Made by a program: the position numbers and the translations under genes
Assembly: GCF_008274785.1 (NCBI RefSeq)
Contig: NZ_VTPU01000007.1
Location: forward strand, 146,984-210,983
Reading direction: 5' to 3'
Source: Halomonas eurihalina
Lineage (GTDB): Bacteria; Pseudomonadota; Gammaproteobacteria; Pseudomonadales; Halomonadaceae
Length of the DNA: 64,000 nt
In this document: piece by piece, positions 15,526 through 23,823 of the stretch
Numbering within the stretch: the stretch's first letter is position 1
Layout of the letters: each line of letters opens with the position of its first letter
Notes under the pieces: generated by a model
Seen by the model: only the letters and a program-made list of their open reading frames with translations
Told to the model about the DNA's origin: nothing
The model's database searches: none

Positions 15526-16773
15526 CTAGCCGATCAGCCTGGGATCGAAGGGGTAATCCGACAGCAGTTCGACACGGCCGTCGTCGCGAACGTAAAGCTG
15601 TTCCTCGAGCTTGACGCCCTCGCCGCCATCCTCGTGGCCGATGAAGCTTTCCACGCAAAGCGTCATGCCCGGGGCAATGACGCCGTCGTAACCCTTGTCA
15701 TCGATGTCCTCGCGATGAACGATGTAAGGGTATTCGCCGTTCATTCCCACCCCGTGCGCCAGGGCGAAATAGCGTCGTGCGCGGTAGGAGGGCGGAATAC
15801 GCCAGGCGCGCTCGGCGTACTCCTTGAAGCTGACCCCGGGCTTGAGGTTTTCCATGTTGGTGCGGATCTGTTCGTAGGCCAACTTGTAGAGGTCGCGTTG
15901 CGCCGGGCTGGCTTCGTCATCGCCGCACAGGAAGGTGCGCGAGAAGTCGGCATAGTAGCCGTGTCGCCCCACCACATCGGTATCCAGGGCGACCAGTTCG
16001 CCGCGCTGAATGCGCCGGTCGGAGCATTCCTGGAACCAGGGATTAGTGCGTGGCCCGGAGTTCATCAGGCGCGTCTCGACGAAGTCGGCGTCGGTGGCGA
16101 TGATATGCTCGTGCAGCTTGGCCCAGACGGCATTCTCGCTGACGCCCGGCGCGATGGCGGCTTCCAGCTTGCGCACGCCGTCTTCCACGGCGCGCAGCGA
16201 TGAGCGGACCATCTTGATCTCGTTGGGCACCTTGTAGGCACGCGCCATCTCCAGGGGCTCCTGGGCGTCCAGCACCCGATAGCCGCGACGCTGCAACTCG
16301 AAGGCCGCCTCCGGCGTGGCGCTCTCGATGGCAAGGCGTTCGCCGCCACCACACTGGCGCGCCAATTCGACGATCTCGTCGGCCCAGGCGCGCGTGACCG
16401 CCTCGGTGTTCTTCTCGTTGAAGTAATAGGAAATCGCCTTGGCCGGCCGGATCTCGTCCACCGTGGGCAGGTGGCTGGCCAGGTGCTCGCAGCCGGAGAA
16501 TTCGAACAGCACCACCGGCCCCTCGGTGGGCACGAAGGCATAGCGCGCGGGATTGCGCGAACTGTAGACCTGCATGTTGCGCGAACCGGTGGCATAGCGC
16601 ACATGAGCAGGGTCGAACAGCACCGCGGCGGTGATGTCGCGCTTGGCCAGTTCGGCGCGCACCCGCCCGAGCCGATCCAGCAGGATGCGCGGAATCTCGT
16701 CGGCGGAAGGCTCGCATTCGGCCGGATCATGGGTGGGCGGCAGGATATCCATGGCCGCCAGGTCCATTCGCAT
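15526..16773 (-). CDS. M24 (pita-bread) metallohydrolase closely resembling DddP
   Basis: 415 residues. N-terminal creatinase-like domain (VLFDPAHVRYATGSRNMQVY), then the catalytic domain with the full M24 metal set: D264 and D266 in ALDTDVVG, D276 in YADFSR, H340 in LAHGVG, E375 in LCVESFIG, E390 in VKLEEQL. The stretch ETRLMNSGPRTNPWFQEC and the C terminus YPFDPRLIG recall DddP, the DMSP lyase of Roseovarius. However, the Asp proposed as catalytic in DddP (just after HGVG) is Gly346 here (HGVGMNGEYP), so DMSP lyase activity should not be assumed; an ectoine- or creatine-type hydrolase is an alternative. GAGGAGCC precedes the ATG. Confidence 0.88.
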   Translation of the reverse strand: MRMDLAAMDILPPTHDPAECEPSADEIPRILLDRLGRVRAELAKRDITAAVLFDPAHVRYATGSRNMQVYSSRNPARYAFVPTEGPVVLFEFSGCEHLASHLPTVDEIRPAKAISYYFNEKNTEAVTRAWADEIVELARQCGGGERLAIESATPEAAFELQRRGYRVLDAQEPLEMARAYKVPNEIKMVRSSLRAVEDGVRKLEAAIAPGVSENAVWAKLHEHIIATDADFVETRLMNSGPRTNPWFQECSDRRIQRGELVALDTDVVGRHGYYADFSRTFLCGDDEASPAQRDLYKLAYEQIRTNMENLKPGVSFKEYAERAWRIPPSYRARRYFALAHGVGMNGEYPYIVHREDIDDKGYDGVIAPGMTLCVESFIGHEDGGEGVKLEEQLYVRDDGRVELLSDYPFDPRLIG

Positions 16774-16826
16774 CGGTGGCTCCTCGTTTCAGGGTCACGG
16801 TCTGTCGTCGATGTTATCGGGCCGGT

Positions 16827-17720
16827 TCAGTCGATCAGGCCGTCGGCGCGCTCTTCGCGGCGCTCCTCGGCCAGCATGTGCTGCTCCGCGACCCGACCGT
16901 AGAGCTGGCGAGTTCGCTCCAGGCGGCCCACCACGTCGGGCGCCCGGGAATAGGCGAAGATCGCCGTCAGGCGCGGCGTGTCGCCTTCCACGCGGGTCAC
17001 CCGGTGCAGGCTGAAACGCCCCTTGAACAACTGCAGATCGCCCGGTCGTAGATCGAGCCGCTGAACGCGCTCCGTCCGCTCGCCGCGGATCACCGCACCG
17101 ACGCCGTCATAGTTCTCGTCCCGGGGAGTGCGGATGTTGGGGCAGTATTCGAACACTCCGCCGTTCTCGGACTGCTGAGTCATCATGGTGACGATGAATT
17201 CGTTGGTGTCGTAATGCCACGGCTGCTCGGTGCCATCCGGCAGCACATTGAGCACCAATCCGGCATAGGGATCGGCGTACTCGTAGATGCGCGGCTCGCC
17301 CAGGCAGCGCTGCACCAGCAACTTCATGGCGCGGGAGACGTAGAGCCGATGGATCAGGGTGTCGGCGGTGATCATGTCGCGGGTCACGAAGCCGCTGGTG
17401 CGCGTCATGAACAGCCGTCGAGGGTCCCGCTCGGGCAGCTCGGGGTCGTCGGCGGTGAAGTAGGCATTGACCTCGCGAGTGTTATAGAAACTCTTCTCGG
17501 CCATCCGCGCGCTCTCCTCGCGAACGCGCTCGAGGCGATCCTCTCGCAGGAAGCCGCGCAGCACGGCGCATCCCTCGCGGTCCAGGTGGACACGGGCCGT
17601 CTCGATGGTTTTGAGCAGCCCCGGGTCATCGGGCCGGTGCAGGGGATATCGCTCGGTATCGACGATATCGGAAAGGTCCAGGGCCTCGGCGTTGGCCAGG
17701 CCATGGTCGGTGGCGCTCAT
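16827..17720 (-). CDS. HalD/BesD-like Fe(II)/2-oxoglutarate oxygenase with hydroxylase HxD motif
   Basis: 297 residues from ATG 17720, chosen because AGGAGG lies seven bases upstream; a 52-codon extension is rejected. Iron ligands: H169 and D171 in WHYDTNEF and H239 in FSLHRVTRVEG; R250 after it fits the 2-oxoglutarate contact. The surrounding pattern (ENGGVFEYCPNIRTPRDENY, PGDLQLFKGRFSLHRV) resembles the HalD/BesD family of free amino-acid halogenases, in which the Asp is replaced by Gly. Here Asp is present, so hydroxylation is expected. It is the first gene of a unit with the M24 and betaine-binding genes, divergent from a LysR gene. The substrate is unknown. Confidence 0.8.
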   Translation of the reverse strand: MSATDHGLANAEALDLSDIVDTERYPLHRPDDPGLLKTIETARVHLDREGCAVLRGFLREDRLERVREESARMAEKSFYNTREVNAYFTADDPELPERDPRRLFMTRTSGFVTRDMITADTLIHRLYVSRAMKLLVQRCLGEPRIYEYADPYAGLVLNVLPDGTEQPWHYDTNEFIVTMMTQQSENGGVFEYCPNIRTPRDENYDGVGAVIRGERTERVQRLDLRPGDLQLFKGRFSLHRVTRVEGDTPRLTAIFAYSRAPDVVGRLERTRQLYGRVAEQHMLAEERREERADGLID

Positions 17721-17802
17721 CGGTAGCCTCCTGGGGTGTCGGTTGCCCTTGCCTGGGCTTATGCTGGACGCCCCACAGCCATTCGAGAAACGAGTCATTC
17801 CG

Positions 17803-18705
17803 ATGGATTCAATCGGCGATTCCGATCGATCGCGCCTGCCCGCCCTCGACAGTGACCTGTTGCTGGCCTTCATCACAGTAGCCGACAGCGGCGGCTTTAC
17901 GACGGCCGCGCGCTATCTGCACAAGACGCAGTCGACCATCAGCCTGCGCGTGAGCACGCTGGAGGAGCGCCTGGGCACACGTCTGCTGAACCGCACCAGC
18001 CGCCACCTGTCGCTGACGCCGGATGGCCAGACCTTCCTCGTCTACGCACGGCGCCTGCTGCAGTTGCAGCGCGAGGCGCTGGGTGCGCTGAGCGTCTCGA
18101 GCGAACCGATCACCCTGCGTTTCGGCTTGCCCGAGGATCATGCCGATACCTGGCTGCCTGCCTTGCTCGAGAGATTCTCGGCCGCTCATCCGGAAGTACG
18201 GGTCCACATCCACTGCCGCATGTCCACCGAACTGCTCGCCCGGCTCGATGACGGCTCGCTGGACCTGGTGCTGGCGGTGCGTCACGCCGCCGACAGCGGC
18301 GGCGATGTGCTTGGCAAGGAAGCCGTGGTATGGGCCGCCCATCGCGATTTCCAGCTCGACCCGCAGCGCCCCCTGCCGTTGGCCCTGTTCCCCGAGCAGT
18401 GCATTTATCGGCGTCGCGCCCTGCAGGCGCTGACCGAACGGGGGTTGGCCTGGCAGGTCGACTCGACCAGCCAGAGCCCCAGTGGTCTTCGCGTCATCGT
18501 CGATCAGGCCCGCGCTTTGACGCTCTGCGACCTGCACTCGCTTCCCGAGCACTGGCGAGTGCTCGGCGAGGCCGAGGGTTTGCCGCCCCTGCCCGCCGCC
18601 GAGCTGGAGATCCATCGCTCGCCCAGCCTGACGCATCCCGCCTTCGAGGCCTTCGTGCAACGCCTGCGAGAGGTGATCGCTGACGCCGTCCCGGCCTCGT
18701 CCTGA
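17803..18705 (+). CDS. LysR family regulator, divergent from the HalD-like gene
   Basis: 300 residues from ATG 17803. The winged helix is at about 12-70 (LLAFITVADSGGFTTAARYL, STISLRVSTLEERLGTRLL), followed by an effector domain starting ITLRFGLPEDHADTWLPALL. An ATG at 17761 in the same frame would add 14 residues, but lacks a ribosome site and LysR proteins normally begin just before the helix. Only 82 bases separate it from the divergent oxygenase gene, so it is the likely activator of the oxygenase-M24-binding-protein unit. Its inducer is probably the substrate of that pathway. Confidence 0.9.
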   Translation: MDSIGDSDRSRLPALDSDLLLAFITVADSGGFTTAARYLHKTQSTISLRVSTLEERLGTRLLNRTSRHLSLTPDGQTFLVYARRLLQLQREALGALSVSSEPITLRFGLPEDHADTWLPALLERFSAAHPEVRVHIHCRMSTELLARLDDGSLDLVLAVRHAADSGGDVLGKEAVVWAAHRDFQLDPQRPLPLALFPEQCIYRRRALQALTERGLAWQVDSTSQSPSGLRVIVDQARALTLCDLHSLPEHWRVLGEAEGLPPLPAAELEIHRSPSLTHPAFEAFVQRLREVIADAVPASS

Positions 18706-18734
18706 CCATCCCCTCCGACTGCCCCTGTCAGTTG

Positions 18735-19631
18735 TCAGGCATGGTCGTTGCCCACGGCGCCCTGCAACCAGTCGCGCAGCAGCGTCAGTGACGGTTCATC
18801 GCCCTGCCCCCGCCGCGTGGTGAACCAATAGGACTGATGCCCCGGCATTGCCGCCGCCAGCGGCTGCACCAGTTCCCCCTTGGTCAGTTCCCTGGCGACC
18901 ATGGCGCGGTCGGCGATGGTGATGCCCAGCCCCTCCAGGGCGGCACGAATCGCCAGATCCAGCAGGTCGAATTCCAGCCCGCCCTCGGTATCGATACCTT
19001 CGATGCCCGCCGCCTCCAGCCAGTGCCGCCAGGTCGGAAAACGATCTTCGGTGGTGCGCATCACGTGCAGCAGCGTCTGCTCGCGTAGATCCAGCGGTCG
19101 ACCGTCGCGTAGCAGGCGTGGAGAGCAGACGGCAATGTGGCTCTCCTGCATCAGGAAATGCGGCTCGACATCGGTCCAGTCGCCGTCACCGAAGCGGATG
19201 GCGGCATCCAGGGTGCTGTCGGCGGCCAAGTCATCGACCTCGCGAGTGGTCAGGGTCAACGACAGGGACGGATAGCGCCGTCGCAGATCGTCCAGGCGCG
19301 GCACCAGCCAGCGGCTGGCCAGTGTCGGCGGCACATTGAGACGCAAGCGGGTGAGATCCGTCGGCGAGGCGAGATCGCGCACCGTCAGGGCAATGCGGTC
19401 GAAGGAGGTACTCAACGCCGGCAGCAGACGCCGCCCCGCCTCGGTCAGTCGCAACTGCCCCGGCCGACGCTCGAACAGGATGACGCCCAGCTGTTCCTCC
19501 AGGTGGCGTACCTGGCGGCTGATCGCGCTCTGCGTCACGTGCAGTCGCTGTGCCGCCTGGGTGAAGTTCTGGCACTGGGCGGCGGCCTCGAAGGCCTTGA
19601 GGGCGTTGAGCGGTGGCAGGTAGCGACTCAT
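18735..19631 (-). CDS. LysR family regulator, GcvA-like, divergent from the dehydrogenase operon
   Basis: 298 residues. The N terminus PPLNALKAFEAAAQCQNFTQAAQRL with VTQSAISRQVRHLEEQLG is characteristic of the GcvA/AmpR branch. The effector domain begins TRLRLNVPPTLASRWLVPRL, with DLAADSTLDAAIRFGDGDW. It is divergent from the aldehyde dehydrogenase/Fe-ADH/enolase operon, 175 bases away, and convergent with the other LysR gene 29 bases away. It most likely controls the dehydrogenase operon. Confidence 0.92.
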   Translation of the reverse strand: MSRYLPPLNALKAFEAAAQCQNFTQAAQRLHVTQSAISRQVRHLEEQLGVILFERRPGQLRLTEAGRRLLPALSTSFDRIALTVRDLASPTDLTRLRLNVPPTLASRWLVPRLDDLRRRYPSLSLTLTTREVDDLAADSTLDAAIRFGDGDWTDVEPHFLMQESHIAVCSPRLLRDGRPLDLREQTLLHVMRTTEDRFPTWRHWLEAAGIEGIDTEGGLEFDLLDLAIRAALEGLGITIADRAMVARELTKGELVQPLAAAMPGHQSYWFTTRRGQGDEPSLTLLRDWLQGAVGNDHA

Positions 19632-19806
19632 GGCTGGCCCTCATGCGTTTTTGTCGGGAAGTTACGTTCTGGAATACAGGTTACTCCAGCACACCATGCG
19701 TTTTACTCATGCCCAGGGTACCAAATCCTCGTTTGTCGCCCCATCCGACGCTGCCCAGACTGGCCATCGAAATCCTCATCCTTCAGCTCTGGAAACCTGC
19801 TTCATC

Positions 19807-21333
19807 ATGGCCGACGACACCGCGATACTGACGCCTCGAACACGCGACCTGGACGGCTGGCGCGAGCTGGCCGCGCGGCTGCCGCTGCCCCACCACTCCT
19901 ATGTGGGCGGCGAATGGCGAGATGCCGAATCCGGTCGCACCTTCACCGCCCGCAACCCGGCCACCGGCAAGCCGCTGACCGAGGTGGCCGCCTGCGACAC
20001 TGCCGATGTCGACCGAGCAGTGGCGATCGCACGGCGCACCTTCGAAGCCGGCGAGTGGCGCAATCTGTCGCCCGCCGAGCGCAAGGCACGCATGCTCGCC
20101 TGGGCCGACGCCATCTCCGACCACGCCGACGAGATCGCCCTGCTCGAGACCCTGGAGACCGGCAAGCCGATCGGCCAGACCACCAGCGTGGATGTACCCG
20201 GCCTGGTGGGCGGGCTGCGCTGGTACGCCGAAGCGCTCGACAAGCTGTACGGCGAGACCGCGCCCAATGGCGCTTCCAGTGTCTGTTTCATCGAGCGCGA
20301 GCCGGTCGGCGTGGTTGCTGCGGTGGTGCCCTGGAACTATCCGCTGATCATTGCCGGCTGGAAGCTCGGCCCGGCGCTGGGCGCCGGCAACTCGGTAATT
20401 CTCAAGCCCGCCGAGCAGTCGACACTGGCCACCCTACGCGTCGCCGCCCTGGCCCGAGACGCCGGTATTCCGAGCGGCGCCCTCCAGGTGATCACCGGCC
20501 TGGGCCACGAGGCCGGCCAGGCGCTGGGCCTTCACGATGACATCGACGCCATCGGCTTCACCGGCTCCACCGAGATCGGCAAGAAGTTTCTGGAATACTC
20601 GGCCCGCTCCAACATGAAACGCATCGGCCTGGAATGCGGCGGCAAGAGTCCGCACATCGTCACCCGCGACGTCGACGACCTCGACCGCATCGCCATGTAT
20701 GTCGCCTACGGCGTCTGGTACAACCAGGGCGAAACCTGCCACGCCGGCACCCGACTGATCGTCGACCGCGCCATCAAGGACGAGCTGCTGACCAAGGTGC
20801 GCCAGTGGGCCGACCGGCTCCAGCCCGGCGATCCCCTCGACCCCGACACCCAGATGGGCGCGATGATCGAGCCCGCACACGCCGACAAGGTTATGGGCTA
20901 TCTCCGTCAGGGCCGCGACGAAGGCGCCCGGCTGCTGTTCGGCGGCGAGCGCGTGCGCCAGGACAGCGGCGGCGTTTTCATCACGCCGGCAATCTTCGAC
21001 GACGTCACCAACGACATGCGTATCGCCCGCGAGGAGATCTTCGGGCCGGTGCTGGTGGTGATCGCCGTCGATGGCCTCGACAAGGCCCTGGAAGTCGCCA
21101 ACGACACCGACTACGGCCTCGGCGCGGCGGTCTGGACCAACCGCATGAGCGACGGCCACCGCGCCGCCCGCGCCCTGCGCGCCGGCACCGTCTGGGTCAA
21201 CTGCTATGACCACACCTCCATCAACGCGCCCTTCGGTGGCTTCAAGCAGTCTGGCCAGGGCCGCGACAAGTCGCTATACGCCTTCGACAAGTACACTGAA
21301 CTCAAGACCACCTGGATCGAACTGGATACCTGA
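19807..21333 (+). CDS. NAD(P)-dependent aldehyde dehydrogenase (BetB/PuuC-like)
   Basis: 508 residues from ATG 19807 (MADDTAILTP). The upstream 59 in-frame codons look like leader DNA and lie in the LysR regulatory gap, so they are excluded. Motifs: VVPWNYPLI at 173-181, FTGSTEIGKK near 251, catalytic Glu276 in LECGGKSP, and catalytic Cys311 in NQGETCHAGTR. Family relatives oxidise betaine aldehyde, aminoaldehydes and hydroxyaldehydes; this one cannot be placed more precisely. The next gene starts one base after its stop, so the two are translationally close. First gene of a three-gene operon. Confidence 0.93.
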   Translation: MADDTAILTPRTRDLDGWRELAARLPLPHHSYVGGEWRDAESGRTFTARNPATGKPLTEVAACDTADVDRAVAIARRTFEAGEWRNLSPAERKARMLAWADAISDHADEIALLETLETGKPIGQTTSVDVPGLVGGLRWYAEALDKLYGETAPNGASSVCFIEREPVGVVAAVVPWNYPLIIAGWKLGPALGAGNSVILKPAEQSTLATLRVAALARDAGIPSGALQVITGLGHEAGQALGLHDDIDAIGFTGSTEIGKKFLEYSARSNMKRIGLECGGKSPHIVTRDVDDLDRIAMYVAYGVWYNQGETCHAGTRLIVDRAIKDELLTKVRQWADRLQPGDPLDPDTQMGAMIEPAHADKVMGYLRQGRDEGARLLFGGERVRQDSGGVFITPAIFDDVTNDMRIAREEIFGPVLVVIAVDGLDKALEVANDTDYGLGAAVWTNRMSDGHRAARALRAGTVWVNCYDHTSINAPFGGFKQSGQGRDKSLYAFDKYTELKTTWIELDT

Positions 21334-21334
21334 C

Positions 21335-22525
21335 ATGCCGATGAACTTCACGACCGGCCGGCAGGTGCCCCTGGTGGTCGGCGCCGGTGCGCTGGCGCAA
21401 CTGCCCGAGCTGTGCCACGCCCATGGCGCCAGCAGCACGTTGATCGTCGCCGATGCCGGCATCGCTGCTACCGGCCTGGTCGACCGGCTGGCCTCTCTGT
21501 TGAACGACGAACTGCCCGTAACGCGCTTCATCGCGCCGGCCGGCGAGCCGACACTCGCCACGGTCGACGCCGGCGCCGAGGCCGCGCGCGAGCTGACGTC
21601 GCCACTGGTGATCGGCCTGGGCGGCGGCACCGCCCTGGACATCGCCAAGCTGGTGGCTGCCCTGGCGGAGAGCCCCGGCACCATGGCCGACTACCTGCTC
21701 GCCCGCACGCCTTGGACGGGACGCGCGCCCTCGGTGATGATTCCCACTACGTCAGGCACTGGCTCGGAGGTTACCCGCACCTCAATCGTCACCGACGCGC
21801 AAGGCAGCAAGCAGTGGGCCTGGGGCGACGAACTGCTGCCCGAGGCGGTGCTGCTCGACCCCGAACTGACGCGCACCCTGCCCGCGCCACTGACCGCCGC
21901 CACCGGGTTGGACGCCTTCGTGCACGCCCTGGAGGCGGCCAGCGGCAAGAGTCGACATGCCTTCATCGAGGCCAGCGCGCGGCAGGCGATGCGTCTGATC
22001 GGCCAGGCGCTGCCCCGCGCGGTGACGGCCCCCGACGATCTGGAAGCGCGCCAGCAGATGCAGGTCGCCGCCTGTCTCGCCGGCCAGGCGATCGACAACG
22101 GCGGCACGGGCCTGGGCCACAACATCGGCCATGCCCTCGGCTCGCTCTACCATCTGCCGCATGGCATCGCCGTGACGCTCGGCGTGGAGGCCACGCTGGC
22201 CTGGACGATCGAGGGACGCGAGGCCGTCTTCGCCCCGACGGCCGAGGCCCTGGCGAGTGGCAACACCGCCAGCGAGCTGCCCGCCCGCTTCAGCACCCTG
22301 GTCGATGCCGCCCACTTCAACGCGGCGCTGGCTCCCTTCGCCAACCTCGAGCTGAATGCCGGAGCGCTTGCCGCGACCATGCAGGCCGAGGAGAACGCCC
22401 CCATGGCCGACAACGCCGCGCGACGGCCGGAAGCCGACGACTGGCATGCGCTCGCCGAGGCCACAGTGTCGTTGTTCGAGCGCCGCCTGGCCCACCTGAA
22501 AGCCGCTCAGGAGCACCCCGCATGA
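21335..22525 (+). CDS. Iron-containing alcohol dehydrogenase
   Basis: 396 residues from ATG 21335, immediately after the ALDH stop. The NAD site is in [12 protein letters not shown] (94-105). Metal ligands line up with the family: D193 and H197 in [12 protein letters not shown]262 in [12 protein letters not shown]276 in [22 protein letters not shown] is also typical. It oxidises or reduces a small alcohol/aldehyde, presumably passing an aldehyde to the neighbouring ALDH. The gene overlaps the enolase-family gene by four bases (ATGA). DddB-type enzymes of DMSP breakdown belong to this family, but sequence alone does not show that role. Confidence 0.93.
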   Translation: MPMNFTTGRQVPLVVGAGALAQLPELCHAHGASSTLIVADAGIAATGLVDRLASLLNDELPVTRFIAPAGEPTLATVDAGAEAARELTSPLVIGLGGGTALDIAKLVAALAESPGTMADYLLARTPWTGRAPSVMIPTTSGTGSEVTRTSIVTDAQGSKQWAWGDELLPEAVLLDPELTRTLPAPLTAATGLDAFVHALEAASGKSRHAFIEASARQAMRLIGQALPRAVTAPDDLEARQQMQVAACLAGQAIDNGGTGLGHNIGHALGSLYHLPHGIAVTLGVEATLAWTIEGREAVFAPTAEALASGNTASELPARFSTLVDAAHFNAALAPFANLELNAGALAATMQAEENAPMADNAARRPEADDWHALAEATVSLFERRLAHLKAAQEHPA

Positions 22526-23664
22526 GTGTCATCGAACGCATCGAGATCACCCACCACCAACAGCCGCTCGAGCCGCCCTTCCCGGCGGCCTGGGATAGCC
22601 AGCCGCGCCGGCTGTTTCCGGCGACGCTGGTCCGGGTGATCGACAGCGAGGGGCGCGAAGGCGTCGGCTCCGGCGACGCGATGTACGGCTTCGAGGACTT
22701 TCGCTCGCTGTTCATCGGCCGCGACCCGCTGGACCTGGAACGACACAGCGGGGTGATCGACAACATCGGCTTTCACGCCGGGCGCTGCTGGCCGCTGGAA
22801 GTCGCGCTCTGGGACCTCGCCGGCAAGATTCGTGGCGAGCCGGTCTGGCGCATGCTCGGCGGCACCTCGAACCGACTGCGTGCCTATGCCTCCAGCGGCA
22901 CCCATCGCCCGCTCGAGCAACTGGTGGCCCTGGCCGAACAGGTACGCGACGCCGGTTTTACGGCCATGAAGCTGCGCTTCGGCCGGCCCCGGCTCGAGGA
23001 CGACATCGCGGCCCTGGCGGCGGTGCGCCAGACGCTCGGCGAAGCCTTCACGCTGATGGTTGACTGCAACCAGGGCTGGCGCATGCCCTGGGACGTCCAG
23101 GCGCCCTGGGATCTGGCCAAGGCCAGCGAAGTGGCCGAGGAGCTGATACGCCACGACGTGCTATGGATGGAGGAACCGCTCTACCGGGGTGATTATCCCG
23201 GCATGGCGGCGCTCAACGCCCACACCGGCGACAGCTTGAAGATCGCCGGCGGCGAGATGACCCGCGAGCCCTACGAGTTCCACGAGATGTTGCGGCGCGA
23301 CTGCCTGGACGTCTACCAGCCCGACGCCGTCTGCTCGATCGGCATGCAGGGGCTCTCCCGGCTGGCACGGGAAGTGACCGCGCACGGCAAGTGGTTCACC
23401 CCGCATACCTGGGGCAACGGCATCGGCCTGATCGCCAACCTGCACCTGACCGCCGGTACCGTAGGACCCGAGGGTTGTCCTTATCTGGAATTCCCCTTCG
23501 ACCCGCCGGAGTGGACGCCCGAGGCCCGCGATTACCCGCTCGTCGCTCCGCTGACCACCGACGCCGCCGGCTGGCTGTCCCTCTCGGAAGCGCCGGGCCT
23601 TGGCATCGCGCTAGACGAGCAACGCCTGCGCGATACCCGGGCCGATCGGGCCACCTACCGCTGA
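22522..23664 (+). CDS. Enolase superfamily (mandelate racemase/muconate lactonizing group) protein
   Basis: 380 residues. An N-terminal capping domain precedes the TIM barrel. K150-L-R152 at the end of the second barrel strand, metal ligands D181 (MVDCNQGW), E217 (WMEEPL) and E245 (IAGGEMTRE), D268 (YQPDA) and H295 in FTPHTWGNG are all present, the MR-subgroup set. Such enzymes abstract an alpha proton from a carboxylate and most often dehydrate sugar acids. The first 30 residues ([13 protein letters not shown]) may shape substrate choice. Third gene of the operon, overlapping the Fe-ADH by four bases; together they suggest dehydration and oxidation of a hydroxy acid. Confidence 0.93.
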   Translation: MSVIERIEITHHQQPLEPPFPAAWDSQPRRLFPATLVRVIDSEGREGVGSGDAMYGFEDFRSLFIGRDPLDLERHSGVIDNIGFHAGRCWPLEVALWDLAGKIRGEPVWRMLGGTSNRLRAYASSGTHRPLEQLVALAEQVRDAGFTAMKLRFGRPRLEDDIAALAAVRQTLGEAFTLMVDCNQGWRMPWDVQAPWDLAKASEVAEELIRHDVLWMEEPLYRGDYPGMAALNAHTGDSLKIAGGEMTREPYEFHEMLRRDCLDVYQPDAVCSIGMQGLSRLAREVTAHGKWFTPHTWGNGIGLIANLHLTAGTVGPEGCPYLEFPFDPPEWTPEARDYPLVAPLTTDAAGWLSLSEAPGLGIALDEQRLRDTRADRATYR

Positions 23665-23823
23665 GATCACCGACACGGCGATCCCGCGTTTGCGCGGGCG
23701 CCCCCGCGACCGGCACGACCCGAAGGCACCGATCTCGGTAATTTTACGGATTTTTATGCCGCTCCATGCTTTCATGTGCATCTCGTTCGATGAGGTGGAT
23801 GAAGAAAAGGAGAGGCCTCGTCC

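Noticed and set aside
15526..16773. Naming this gene dddP (DMSP lyase)
   Set aside because: Despite the strong match, the proposed catalytic Asp is Gly346, and the context differs from known ddd clusters.
21412..23664. 750-codon frame overlapping Fe-ADH and the enolase gene
   Set aside because: Most of it is an Arg/Pro-rich shifted-frame shadow; only the part from 22522 is the real enolase-family gene.
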